Shown: positions 41,553-53,400, counted from the stretch's first letter. The stretch: 64,000 bases of DNA from Linanthus parryae (GCA_023055425.1 JALGPY010000003.1:54545891-54609890), one strand, 5' to 3'. Made by a program: numbers and translations. The notes: generated by a model from the letters alone, not told the origin.

Positions 41553-44095
41553 TTAAGTAGGTCTAGCACAACTTGCCTCCTCCTTCAATTTCTTGCTCTT
41601 GATTTTCTGCACCACATCATGTGCACTCACCACATTTGGCTTCTTCTCTGGTTCGAGTGGATCGGGATGCAAAACTGTAGGCAACCTAAGAGAAGGATCC
41701 ACACGATCTTCTCTAAACTTGATCATGGCCAATTTATTCTTCCCCTTACTCGGAACAAATGCCTTGAACACGAGTGATGAGTCTAGAGCCTTGATAGTCA
41801 ACTCCTCAGTCTCTAGATCCACATTTGCGCGCATTGTCTTCAACAACGGTCTTCCAAAGATGAGTGGAACATCGCGATCCTCCTTGATATCCACTATCAC
41901 AAAGTCAGCTTGAAACACAAATGCACCAACTTTGACTAGCAAATTCTCAATCACCCCATTTGCCGTAACTATTTATTGTCTGCCAATTGCAGACCCATCT
42001 TCACAGGGGTCGGCGCACCAATATCCAATCTCTGAAATAGAGACAATGGCATTAGATTAATACTCGCGCCCAAATCACAGAGACCATGTGTATGATATCC
42101 ACGCCCAAGAGTGCAGACTAAGATGACACTGCCTGGATCTCCCATCTTGGGAATGTCTCTTTGTATGACAATGCTACACGTCTCTGTTAGCTTTACTGTG
42201 GCATAGGGTTCTATGCTCTTCTTACCCCATAGGATTTCCTTCAAGAACTTCTTGTACATGGGCATCTGAGCAATTCCTTCTACAAGAGGAATGTTGATAT
42301 GCAATTGTTTGAATATATCCATAAATCTCCCAAAGTGTTCCTCATCATTCCTCTTTATTGCCGCTGGATATGGAATTCGTGGGTCATAAGTAGCCGGATC
42401 TGGAGTGCTCTTGGACTCTTCTTTCTTCTCAACTGTGTCCTTTGATTGGGGACTCACGGCCGTGGGCAAATCTTCACCCAATTCCTTTTCTGTAGCTTTT
42501 GTAGGTTCGACTCTCACATGGCTAGGATATGGAGGATCCTGAGTAGTCACACCACTGCGAGTAGTAATAGCTTTGAGCTGCTCAGTAGGAAGAATGGTAT
42601 TGGAAGGAAGTATACCTGGCGGAAATTTAGCATTCTGATTGGCAATCTGCCCAATCTGAGTCTCGTGGCTCTTTATTGTTGCTTGCATTGAGACAATCGT
42701 GCTCTCCATCGTGTCAGGATTAGCTAGTAACTTTCTCAATAAAGCATTTGTCTCTTGCACTTCTGGTTGCTGAGCCTGTTGCTGTTGAAATTTCCCTTGA
42801 GCTTGATACTGAAAATTCGGCTGCTGTCCGGGCGCATATAACCCACTGTTAGGGTTGGCATAGCTAAAGTTGGGGTGATTGCGGTTGTTGGGATGATAAG
42901 TGTTAGTCTACTGCTGCTGTCGTGGTGGACCAATGTAATTCACATCTTCAATGGAGATCTCATCCGCGAGTAACTCACCCATGGGCTTCACTTGTAATGG
43001 AGGTTGCATGCCGTGAAATGCTGAGATCATGGATTCCAGCTTTTGCTCCATAGACTCAATCTTGTTGACTAAGGCTGCATCCCCTTTTTTGGAGTACCTA
43101 CGAGTTTCAGCTCGTGTAGTCTCACTCTTTGACACGTTATTCAGCAGATCTTGAGCTCAATGTGCCCCAATCCCCATAAAATTACCTCCAGCTAGCATAT
43201 CTAACTAGTCAGCTGTCTCCTTTTCTAATGAAGTGTAGAAATAATGGAGAAGCTTGTGTCATGGTTCCCCATGATTCGTACATCTACGGAGAATTCGGCT
43301 GAACTTCCTCCAAGCATCTCCCAATGAGCTGTCTTCTTCCTGAGTGAATTTTGCAATCTTAGCCATCTGTTGAGCGACTCTGGATGGTGGCAAATACTTC
43401 CTCAGAAAATCATGACAACAATCAGCCCATGTCACTATACTCCCAGCTGGCAGCTCCATAAGCCACTTCTTAGCTTTTCTAGATAAGGAGAAGGGAAACA
43501 GTAATAGCTTAAATGTTTCATCTGGAACTCGTTGGTCGTGCAGGGTTGATGTGATTTGCTCAAATACCAGCAGATGGTGATTGGGATCATCTCTTGGAGC
43601 TCCGTTGAATGCGCACTCATCACGAACTATATTGATCATATGTTGGCGCAACTCGAAGTGTTGGGCATTGATCTGCGGCCTCACAATAGGGCGTTCTTCA
43701 ATCTCGGCATTGTTAACCGGTGCCTCGGCGTTCTGCCTGTTATTTCCCCCATTATTCCCATTATTGTTCCCACCGATGTTCGACACTTGCGCCCTCACAC
43801 CAGGACGTGGTTATGGATTTGGGGGGGGGGGCAAGCGATCCATCATTGCCTGCATCTCAGCCATTTGAGCCCTCAACTGCTCAGTTTCTCGTGCTCTATT
43901 GGCTGCATCCTCTACAACTGCTGCTCTAGCTGCCTCCGCATCCTGCATACCTTTGCAGATCCTATCAAACTCAGCTCTAGTTTGGCCATCCATATAAATT
44001 GAGAATATCTTCCTCTTGTATCTACGTTGTGCGCGTAACAAAGTTTTCGGGTCCTCTAGTGTTGGGTGCAAAGGCTCGTCTCGAGAACGGGACAT
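41553..44095 (-). pseudogene. gag-protease of element B, no polymerase
   Basis: Start near 44095 (MSRSRDEPLHPTLEDPKTLL). There is an in-frame TAA at 43813-43811 after a Pro run, then the Gag core at 43798-43259 (AKKWLMELPAGSIVTWADCC, KYLPPSRVAQQM). Further stops lie near 43256 and 42908. The C-terminal Gag and protease part is 42760-41969 with GLCDLGASINLMPLSLFQ. A frame change near 41960 leads to the last piece, 41954-41553 (DRDVPLIFGRPLLKTM, ending in a Lys-rich tail). The protease keeps the DLG of element A. After the stop no RT sequence follows. Gag alone would package RNA; polymerase would have to come from a relative. Confidence 0.85.
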
Positions 44096-44210
44096 GCACC
44101 GTGAAATTCAACCTGAAAACACAGATTACACACACAAAGTAGGTGGGTAATATATATAAACAATAAAATAAAATCCCTAAGGCTAGGAATTATAACTAAT
44201 TTAGCCGAAG

Positions 44211-44228
44211 TCCCCAGCAACGGCGCCA
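44211..44228 (-). other. Primer-binding site, tRNA-Asp
   Basis: The plus strand reads TCCCCAGCAACGGCGCCA. This equals the 3' end of plant tRNA-Asp with CCA, apart from one base (A for G). It lies six bases from the LTR end, the same distance as in element A. Confidence 0.88.
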
Positions 44229-44234
44229 AGAACT

Positions 44235-45666
44235 TGACACGTTCCAATTGCAAGTGCACAGTTGTCGGTGTAGTAAAAATTAGGTAAATCTGGGTTTGTC
44301 AAACCCAAAGGACTTCTTATAAATTAATTGATATTTCTTAACCCTATGTGGGCAAAGCGCAGTGGTTTGTTCTACTAATTCTACTGAAATTAAAAGACAA
44401 AAATCTCAATTAATCAGGTGAATGACTTCACGATTAACGAAGAATGATTTTTAAGAGTTACTTAACAAGTGGACAAGTTCAGTATATCTCTACGGGTTCA
44501 CTAGGGAATTCACACCACTTGTGATTTACGTTCATGCAACACAGATGTTTTCTACTTAGCCAGACGAGCAATTTCACTTTGAAGATTCCTCAACCAAAGT
44601 CTATATTTAAACTCTTCTACCTGATTCCTCTAGCCTACTTAAGTTTAAATACGCATTATGATCTTGATATCAACTCTTTGTTCTAGTTAACTAGCAAGGT
44701 TCCTCAACCCTAGATACAACTAGTGCAGGATTCAAGTTCAAGCAATAAATATTGATTCCTCTAATAATTATCACTTAGATCAATCTTATTGTGACGTCAA
44801 ACAATATGAAAGATAGAATTACGCGTATGAATCAAACATAACTAAGCATAAACGTCCAATTAAGCTAATAAACATGAAGCATAATCCATAAATCACCAAA
44901 ATACGATGTTCAAAACCCTAGTTCCCTGCGAGATATCCCGAATAGAGGGTTTAGATACTAAAACACATGATCAAAGTACAAAGTTCCAATGATCATAAAC
45001 AAAAACTAGAGAGGGGAAGAAGATAGAGAATCAAACGATGGTCTCCCAGCTCCCAAGAATGCTCCTGTGCTCTCCAATGGCCTCTAAAAAGATGAATGAA
45101 TGAACTTGACGTGCCCTAGGTCGTTCTTCTAGTCAGAAACACGTTCTTTTCTTTTAAGTTTTTAAAAATAACACTTTTACCCCTCTTCTAATCACGTCAG
45201 ATCCAATAATGTGATCTTGTGATCACATTTTTGTGTACCTAGGATCATCTTTTGTAGTTGTAGAGTCACGTTGATCTTCTATGTGGTCTTGCACTTGATC
45301 TTGTGATAATATTATCACCTTTTTTAATTTTAGGATCACATTGATCTTCAATTTGAGTTGCTTCTTTTCACTCTTCTTCTATTCTCTCATGCATTCCTTG
45401 AGTTTCTTTGTTTCAGAAGTTCGCTTCCGCTCCAAAATCCGCACTCCAAGCTTCCGGTTTCTGAAATCTACAACACGAACAAATACCGGAAGATCAAATG
45501 CGACAAATAAAGCATAAAACATGCATAAACGCCGGATTAGACCATGAAGCCCAAATACTCAAGTATGCTCAAAACTATCAAAACTCGGCCTAAAACACAC
45601 ATAAATGAAAGTACACGAAACGACAAGTAATCACAATAGAATATAACTCCAATTATGGAGTTATCA
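44235..45666 (-). repeat. 5' LTR of element B (1432 bp)
   Basis: On the minus strand starts TGATAACTCC and ends AACGTGTCA. It is full length, unlike the 3' LTR. It contains GTGATC/GATCAC palindromes at 45209-45350 in the same relative place where element A has its TGTTCG palindromes. AGTAA follows at 45667-45671. Confidence 0.9.
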
Positions 45667-45671
45667 AGTAA

Positions 45672-46604
45672 CCTTTTAATTGATTTATAATCAACGTATT
45701 TTATTTAAAATACCTATTTCTCAAGAATGTTTAGTTTAGCTTACTAGCGTCTAATTGATGATCCAGTTTGATTAAGTATCTCTCTTACCGTCTTTCTATC
45801 CTAGCACTTCACTTAAGAATTATAAATAATGCAGAGTCTGTCTGTTTTTGATTTCTTTATCTCTTTGTATTTGACTTTGGTTTTATTGTAAAATATTATG
45901 TCTACCTTCAACTCTTCCTTAAAGATCCCAAGTTCGCATGAGCATTAATATAAATGTTCACCATCAAAAAATTTATCCCGGGATAGGTATGATGTTAGCG
46001 CGTCACACTTGATATGAAGTGCAACTTTTTTCTCGCAACGATTTTATTATATAGCCTCATATGACATATTTGAAGAATTCTATGATATTTTTTTTTTGAG
46101 AAAGATTTCTATGATAGTTGTAGTCACTTCTAGATACTTCTATTATTGAAGAATGTAGTCATGTCCCCCACAAATAATAATATTGTTTCGAATATCTTTT
46201 GATATCAATTAATAATTACTTTTTTTCAGGATAAATTGATAACTAATTTCAAGAATATTAAATCATTAAATTTCTAACTAATTTCAATAATGTAGTCAGG
46301 TCTCAATGTTGGCTAAAAATATGATAAGGACACAAGTATTAAGTTGGAAAGCCAATTGATATGAAAATTAAGAACTCCAACGCAATATCTAACATTGCAG
46401 CACGCGCCATGGAGCGGGGTGAAGACTAGTGACATAATAAAGGGAAAAAAGTACGAGTACTCAAATAAAATACATGGTGAAAAGTAAGCGAGGACGTAAG
46501 AAATTCATATGCCTTTTGAAATCCCGAAAGATGACAAAGATATTGGGACAGATTGAGTACATAATTACTAGAAAATTTCCTTTACCCAATGGCACTACTC
46601 AAAC
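45672..46604. other. AT-rich intergenic stretch
   Basis: No gene, repeat border or RNA gene recognised. Confidence 0.6.
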
Positions 46605-46612
46605 AAAATAAG

Positions 46613-47225
46613 TAGGGGTGTAAGGGGTCCGGTTTGGTGCGCTTTTTGCTAAAACCATAAACCGAACCGAATACATTGGTTTACTAATTTTGTAACCAAA
46701 CCAAACCATTTGAAATGATGAACCGAACCAAACCAAACCAAAAAAATCGGTTTGGTTCGGTTTGGTGCGGTCGGTTTGCGTAAATATTATCGAATGGGTA
46801 TTATTATACTACTTTGTCTACGAATTTCAAGTTTAAGTGAAAAATAAATTAAATATACTTAAAAAAATATATGCACAACTATCGTTTTAGAGAGAAAATA
46901 TGATGAAACGTGAGAGACATTGAGAAGATTAGATTAATAAAATCATTTTAATTGAATCTATCTACTCGTGTTTCTCGTTTATAGATTATTTAATTTTACT
47001 ACTTTAAGCAATATACATTGTAGTAAAATTACGTTAAGCACATATCGGTTCGGTTCGGTTTGGTGCAGTGTGATACTTTTACAAACCAAAAACCAAACCG
47101 AATAGACCGGTTTGTGAAAAATTGAACCTTTAATAAACCGAACATCCAAAAAACCGTCCAAAACCAAGCATTTCGGTTTGGTTCGGTCGGTTTGACCGGT
47201 TTATTCGGTTTTCCTTACAGCCCTA
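46613..47225. mobile_element. hAT-like MITE, 613 bp
   Basis: Ends TAGGGGTGTAAGG and CCTTACAGCCCTA form imperfect terminal inverted repeats. An exact 8-bp duplication AAAATAAG lies at 46605-46612 and 47226-47233, as for hAT transposition. Next to both ends are stretches of CCGAACC/GGTTTGGTTCGG motifs, which can pair across the element. It has no transposase and would depend on a hAT enzyme in trans. Confidence 0.92.
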
Positions 47226-47389
47226 AAAATAAGGAAATCAAAATGGGCTCTCAGATTTAATATGCAATGCAATACACAAATATCGTGGTTCATAAGTAAA
47301 AAAAATATATTCTCAAGTTCGTTCTCTAAAGCATTTTATAACATGAAAAAGTATATTAATTGATGATTTGGAGACCAAGATGGAGGAAA

Positions 47390-47570
47390 TTGACCAAACT
47401 AGAACGTTGCGCTTGACAAAAGTCACGATTTCTTCTCAGAATCGTTTACACTCCAAATTTTGTAGCCCAACCATAAACCTGATGCCCCTGATTCTACCTA
47501 TTATTTCCCAAATTTACCGAGAATGTTTAACTATTAGACGATTTTCTCCATAAATAGTGTCCTACATCAG
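47390..47570 (-). repeat. Diverged direct repeat, left copy
   Basis: Shares TTCTTCTCAGAATC and GACGATTTTCTCCATA blocks with 48960-49165 at similar spacing, in the same orientation. It overlaps the C-terminal end of the unrecognised frame 47808-47527. The pair might be decayed LTRs or duplicated gene ends. Confidence 0.55.
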
Positions 47571-47808
47571 TCACCATTTCTTCAAAAGAATTCGCCCGCG
47601 AGTACATTGCAGAAGCTTGAAACCATCCACTCCAAACACAAAGATACGTTGGGTATTTTTCTTCCTTGATCTTCCATATAGGAACATCATCATAATTCCC
47701 CAAAGTATTCATCTTCTCATTGTATTTTAATTTGTTAACAAAATCAACCAACATAGGAGAATGAGAGTAAACTTTATCATTGAACTCACTTTGTGAGTTT
47801 TCGGACAT
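47527..47808 (-). CDS. Unrecognised small ORF, 93 aa
   Basis: Opens at ATG 47808 (MSENSQSEFNDKVYSHSP) and ends SSNS at 47527. The middle reads DDVPIWKIKEEKYPTYLC and VWSGWFQASAMYSRAN, a composition that looks protein-like rather than random. I do not recognise the family. It lies directly downstream of gypsy protease remains on the same strand and could be part of that element or an old host exon. The end region has a diverged relative at 48960-49175. Confidence 0.35.
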   Translation of the reverse strand: MSENSQSEFNDKVYSHSPMLVDFVNKLKYNEKMNTLGNYDDVPIWKIKEEKYPTYLCVWSGWFQASAMYSRANSFEEMVTDVGHYLWRKSSNS

Positions 47809-47899
47809 GGATCATCATTCTTTGCGCTACCGATTATCTTTCCTCTCAACTCTTGATTTTCAACCATGCGTTATTATTTCTCTTCAGTCTGATTTTCTT

Positions 47900-48420
47900 C
47901 ACAAGTGGGTTGTACTTTATCTTTTCTTTATATAAGATCTATCTTGTGAGATTGTCCTGTAAAATAAAATCGATTGTGACATTCATCATAAAGCCCATTG
48001 ACATTGTATTGCCATGGATTTCCAAGCAACAAGTGACAATCTTTATGCATGTCACACACATGACAAACAAATTCAATTTTATACTTATTAGCTATTGAAA
48101 ACGAAACTCTGACATGTCTTTGTGTCCAAAAACAGTATATGGCGATGGGTGATTTTCATGGATAGATTAAAATACTCCACCAATCTCTTACTCACAAAAT
48201 TTGTGGAAACATCATCAATAGCTATGTGATATACCATATTATTGATGACACACTTGGTGTGAAAACGGTCGACAAGACGCTTTAACCTCCTAGGCACAGT
48301 ACGCTCACCAAGATTACCGTAGCTAAGTCCATGTGCGTGATTCTTGTTAGCAAGGGACTCCCTAATAGAAAATTTAACACCTATGGTACCCACACTGCAA
48401 TCATCGTCAACAGGGACTTC
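47900..48420 (-). pseudogene. Ty3/gypsy protease fragment
   Basis: The minus strand reads INNMVYHIAIDDVSTNFVSK, where DDV replaces the DSG active site. Further on, across a stop near 48087, comes CHLLLGNPWQYNV. This matches the HLLLGRPWQ-type block that follows the active site in plant gypsy Gag-Pol. Both active-site loss and stops show it is dead. No RT follows. Confidence 0.7.
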
Positions 48421-48556
48421 AATTCTCTGCCTTGTAAAGCATTAATAAAGCGGGACCAATCCATGTCTGGTATCACTTAATGCATTAAATGACACAAAGA
48501 TCACAACGAGACTTCAGAAAAGATAAACATCTCCCAAAATATGAGAAATTTGAAAT

Positions 48557-48699
48557 AGGGTAATGATTCTTACAAAGCATAAAATGATTCTTACAAAGCC
48601 ACTAGCATCATTTGTGCAATTTCATTGGTCATTAGATGCATAAATAATGTTAGTGGCTTTGTAAGAATTATTTTCTGCTTTGTAAGAATCAATCCCCTT
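48557..48699. repeat. Foldback MITE with GATTCTTACAAAG arms
   Basis: The left arm has two GATTCTTACAAAGC copies and continues GCCACTAGCATCATT. The right arm is its inverted counterpart ending TGTAAGAATCAATCCCC. Arms are about 55 bp with a loop of about 30 bp. A relative stands at 54857-55005. Confidence 0.85.
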
Positions 48700-48959
48700 T
48701 GAAATATATTGTAATTGATTAAAGGAGAAAAATTGAATTATCCAAAGTCCTACAACAAATATATTAGCTAAAAACCCAAAAAAACCTTAAAATTTGATAA
48801 AAACTATTAAAACTATAAAAGCCAGACAATCCTATATTCTAATTAATTATTTAAAAATTATAAAAGTAACTCAACTGACAGAATTTCAATTTGACTTTCC
48901 TACTAAAAGAAATTCATAAGTTACCTATTACCAGAAATGGTAAAGTTGCTAATAATGAG

Positions 48960-49170
48960 TCAAGATAGCAAAACTTGATCAAAATAGGGGGGTGCTCGGG
49001 AAAAACAAGTTCTTCTCAGAATCTCGTCTACACTCGAAATAAGGTGTAGCCTGACCACAAATTTGATGTCTTCGAATCTGCTTCTGATTTTCGGGATTGA
49101 ATGAAACGGATTTTTTATTTTTTGACGATTTTCTCCATATAACATGTCATACATTAGCAATCGAGACAAA
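48960..49170 (-). repeat. Diverged direct repeat, right copy
   Basis: Partner of 47390-47570. An open frame of 71 codons covers it on the minus strand (48960-49175), but its similarity to the left copy spans frames, so it is not evidence of a gene. Confidence 0.5.
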
Positions 49171-49549
49171 ATCACTGACTGCGTAATGCTATGTACCGTG
49201 TGTATTTCGTGTTTAGTTTAGAAATTATTTTGATGGATGCATTTACTTGAGTTGATCTGAAAAGGCTTTGTTCAGCTCCAGAAACTAAACACTTCACTAC
49301 TTGAGCTTTAGTTGTTGCTAATGTACTCAGTACCTTTTATTAATCAATTTATTTGTTTAGTTTTCCCCTTTATAAACTTGTAAAACTCACTTGACACAAA
49401 ATATGTTTCTAACTTGGGACCTATAATCATATTGAATTTGAAATTTGGAGATTTCTCCATGTCCAACACATTACCTCTAATTAGTATCAAACCCTTTAAA
49501 ATTACTACAAATTTAGTGATGTACTAGTCCGAAGATGATGGTTTCTCTC
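49171..49549. other. Unassigned stretch
   Basis: No gene or repeat recognised between the direct repeat and the solo LTR. Confidence 0.5.
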
Positions 49550-49970
49550 TGTTATGATCTCGAACGAGCTTAACGAACGATGAAAACGATGATCAAGATC
49601 ACACCGATATAACGTGGTTCACTAACGATGAGCTAACTACCTTCACGACCCGAAAAATTTCGATTTTTTTAAGAGAAGCCCACGAATACAACCTACACAA
49701 TGTAGAGCCCGATCAATAGCCTTTATATAGGCCTTCTATACTGTTAGTGCTCAAAGAAATACCAAAAATCGAGCTAAAATTAAAAAGGAAACAATTATCG
49801 CCGCCACCAGTAGTTGTTCGTACGAACACCTGGGTTGTTTGTACAAACACATGCTACTCCCCGTCCGTCCTCTTCAATTTGATCCTCCGTTTGGTCCGTT
49901 TCTTTGCCCCTCTTCGTCACCAATTCCTCGCCAAGACCAAGTACATTCAATGCACCCTTAATTCTTAATA
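49550..49970 (-). repeat. Probable solo copia LTR, family C (copy 1)
   Basis: Similar over its whole length to 54106-54529, which is tied to a copia primer site and Gag start. It has CACCGATATAACGTGGTTCA, a TTTATATAGGCC TATA-type sequence and two palindromes, TGTTCGTACGAACA (49815-49828) and TGTTTGTACAAACA (49836-49849). No internal copia sequence adjoins. TCTCT occurs near both ends but the region is low complexity, so the target duplication is unclear. Confidence 0.65.
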
Positions 49971-50051
49971 AATCTCTACCTTCCCTTGAATTATGTCGTC
50001 CGCTTGCGCTTGAGTTAGCCGGTTCTGCCCAATAGTCCCAATATCACAAGT

Positions 50052-50345
50052 TGCTCCAAATCGCCAAGTTCCTGCAACGAGTGCCCCCAACGATGCTCCA
50101 ACTCCCGTCTAGTTCCTGCAATCGAACCCTATCGATGCTCCAACTACGGTCGAGTTCATGCAATCGAATCCCCTGTTTGTTTTTCAACTCCCACCGAGTT
50201 CCTACAAAAAATTCATTTGTTGTTCCAACTCCCACCGAGTCCCTACAACAAAACCTCCCCAAAACGCTGCTCCGATTCACACCGAATTCCTGCAACGTTT
50301 TTGCCAAATTGCTCCAATTTCCACTGAATTCCTGCAAAATCACCC
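50052..50345. repeat. Degenerate 42-46-bp tandem repeat, seven units
   Basis: Units start GCTCCAACTCCCACCGAGTT and continue CCTGCAA plus a variable tail. Several are exactly 42 bp, that is 14 codons. The reading on either strand stays open through most units (plus 50051-50434; minus 50373-50044, repeating RLQELDGSWSI), so it may be derived from a coding repeat. No family is recognised. Confidence 0.8.
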
Positions 50346-50439
50346 CCTTGCGTGCATCATATGCGCCTCCCATTCACGCGTCCCCTTTCACGTGTCGTGT
50401 CCCTCGTCAGAGACTCCCCTATTCCAAATTGTAGGGTTT

Positions 50440-53400
50440 TGATGCAGGTTACGCATCGGAAATACAAAATAGGGTAAAAGACATTTTCCACCCTCCATCT
50501 ATGGGAAAAAGACATTTTGCCCCATGATTAATGGAAAAATACATTTTGCACCCTTGTCAGAGTTAAAATTTAACACCACACTAACGGAGGGTCGAAAAGA
50601 CAAAATTACCCTCCACATTAAAGCGAATTACCCGTGTATAAATTCCGATTCTTCTACTTCTCCTCTCATTCCTAACCCTAGCCTCTCTCTCTCTCTTTCT
50701 TCACCACCAGACACAACTCACACAAATCGCCTCCGTTGCCTCCTCCGCTCCACTGCACCATCTTCTTTTTCCTTTTCCAGGGCTGTGGGTGGCGCGAATA
50801 TGGGCAAAATCGCCCCTTCAGCCGTCGAAGGGCTTGCGGGGAGCCACCTATCGGAGTGCTGCCGCGGAGAAGGAAGCCGTCAATCTGGGCCAAATCGCCC
50901 GTGAAGCAGTTCGTCGGTTCGATCCAGGCACCAAAAATTCTTCCCGGCAACGCCACAACCGGCGGCAACACGCCCATGACTTCTTCTATGTTCTGTCGAT
51001 TCCTCCTTTCTCTCTCACTCGATGAAGCTCTACTTCGGATTTTGGTTGTTGGGTTTGGTTCAGCACAGGTTTCGATTGGGTTTTTGGTTGGTGGTAATTC
51101 GGTTGAGAGAGAGGTAGATACATATAGAGAGAATGATGGAGAGACAATGATGATTTTGGTTTCTGTTTAATTTCCGTTTCCGTACACTGATCTGCAGAAA
51201 TTCGATGATTTTAAGATTTGGGTTGGTGTGGGTTTGCTTAAATTTTAGCGATTGGCATCTGAAATTTACTCTCTGCTTCTGGGTTCAGCTCTGTTTTTTC
51301 TTTCTAAACAGAGTCTCTGTTCGTGTGAAAAATATGGTGCCTTTATACTTTGAAACATTTTCTTGCCTTTTTTAGGTAATTTTATTCTCTTCTTCTGGGT
51401 AGGTTCTTTATGTTGGCCTAATGGGTGGGTGGTTATCTGTTTGTCGATTGGGTTTCGTGTTGTTGAAACCTAGTCAATTTGGGTGGGTTGGTGGGAATTG
51501 GGTTATTGGGGAATGAGAGATAGAGCAGTGGTGGTGTTTGATTCAGTAGTGGTGGTTGTGGACTGTGGTTGTGATTGTGATGGTTATAACTTATAAGTGG
51601 TGGTTTCTGGCAAAAGAGGGCATGTTTCTTGAAGCTGGTATAAAAGAAACCAATTTCCACCATCTAACTTGAAGATCTGGTTGAAGGTTGAAGACAGACA
51701 ATGTTGGAATTTGCACAAACTCCGGCGCAGAATGTCCACCCACGGTGGTTAGGATGTCATGTTTACATGCTTTGTGTGATGTACTCCTTCCTATGTTTCA
51801 TGTTGTTGTTGTTGTTGGTGGTGGTGTTGTTGGTGGTGGTGGTAGTGATGGTTGTGGTAGTAGTGGAGATTTGGTGGTAGTGGAGGTGGTGCTCAAGAAC
51901 ACCAAGAACATGAACACTATAATAAACCAAACAAAAAAGGGTGGTATTTGTCCGCAATTGATAAGGGTAAAATTGTCACAAAAGTCAGTTTGCACCCCTC
52001 CACTAACGGATTTTAACAGAAGGGTGGTATCTGTCCACCCTCCATCCGTTAACAGGGGTGCAAAATGTATTTTTCCATAAATCAGGGGGCAAAATGTCTT
52101 TTATCCATAGATGGAGGGTGTAAAATGTCTTTTACCCTACAAAATATTATTCTGCTCAAAACCCTCTATGAACTGCAGGTGAAGCATCATAACATGATGA
52201 AGGAGAAAAGATTACGTCACTAGACTGGGAAGATCACTTTGTGTAGAAATAGTGTCCACACCTCTGTAAAAGTCCACACCGTAGGATCTTTAACTGAAAC
52301 TTCTTTTAAAGTTTGTGCTAGCAGTGTAAAAGAAGGATAAATCGTCAAAGCAGCTTGATCGAATCAAGCTTGAAGCATCAACAATGGAGGAAAAATATGG
52401 GGAGGGTCGTGCATCCCCTTGGAGCCGTCAGCCTCTAAGGGACGGCCTCCTTCTCTCTTTTCTTGTACTCTAATTTTCATCCTTTTGAAATTAGGGCTAG
52501 AATTATTCTCTTATAATTAATAACTCCTTATTAATTATAAAACTCCCCCACTACTAATTAAATCAAACAATTTGGATTAACTTTCGTTTTAATCCAGTTT
52601 GCTATTTAGTCCAACTAAATATGCATGTTGTTGCACTTTGATCATTGATTCCTTTAACTGTTAATTAGTCCAACTAATTAACATCTACTTCCTGTCTAAT
52701 TTTTTTGGTCTGTGACCCTACATGTTCCTATTACGTTGGTAGTAACAATTATAAACAATGAGCGGTATCTAGAAACACATCAATGCTTCCCAACTAATAG
52801 GAATAGTTAGTGATCTGACAAACCTTTGTGACCAATGCTACCGTGTTGTATAACCCCTTTATCTCATCTATCTGGATTGGGCACAAGACATGGGGCTTCA
52901 CACTTGTATATCCAATCCATAGCTTCTCGATCGGTGAGTAGACTTAGATAAACAAATAACATCAACATCTCATATTGATTTATTTGAGCATGGCCATGCG
53001 TTTCCCGAAGTCTTTTTCATCGAGTGGCCGTGGATATTTACTCTCGTTATGTGGGAGGGACAAATCCTCTCTACATCACTACCATCTCTCAGCTTGCTTC
53101 ATATCATGTCCGATTAAAGCCTTTATAGTTACCTAGTTACGGTGTAACGTTTGACGATATCAAAACATGATAATTCACAACTAGAGTATCTAGTGTCTTC
53201 AAGTCTAAGGATCACAACACCATTGTCACTATGAGAAGCACTTGTGACATTCACATAACTCCCATGTAGCCTTCTCATGGCGGTTTAATCTAGTACGTCA
53301 TTACTCCTAATACGAACCCATGTGTTAGACTTGATATCTCCGTACCAATCTACCCACATACTAGTCTCGATGCAATACAGTCATCCTATTAACTGTAGTA

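Larger units (their letters stand above)
37366..45666 (-). mobile_element. Athila-type element B, gag-pro only, non-autonomous, 8.3 kb
   Basis: On the minus strand: 5' LTR (44235-45666), tRNA-Asp-type primer site (44211-44228), gag-pro pseudogene (44095-41553), post-pol hairpin and noncoding region (38520-41552), truncated 3' LTR (37366-38519). A perfect 5-bp duplication AGTAA flanks it. There is no RT, RNase H or integrase anywhere inside. The gag-pro stop at 41553 is followed within 30 bases by sequence matching the post-integrase region of element A (41520 versus 4260). The env-position ORF is also missing. It must have used proteins of another element to move. Confidence 0.9.

Noticed and set aside
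49546..49977. TCTCT as a target duplication of the solo LTR
   Set aside because: The sequence is low complexity and its position does not fit the LTR ends defined by the second copy.
49747..50434. Open frames across the solo LTR and the 42-bp repeat
   Set aside because: The first frame (49747-49968) lies inside an LTR and its counterpart in the other LTR differs; the second is a tandem repeat without a recognised family.
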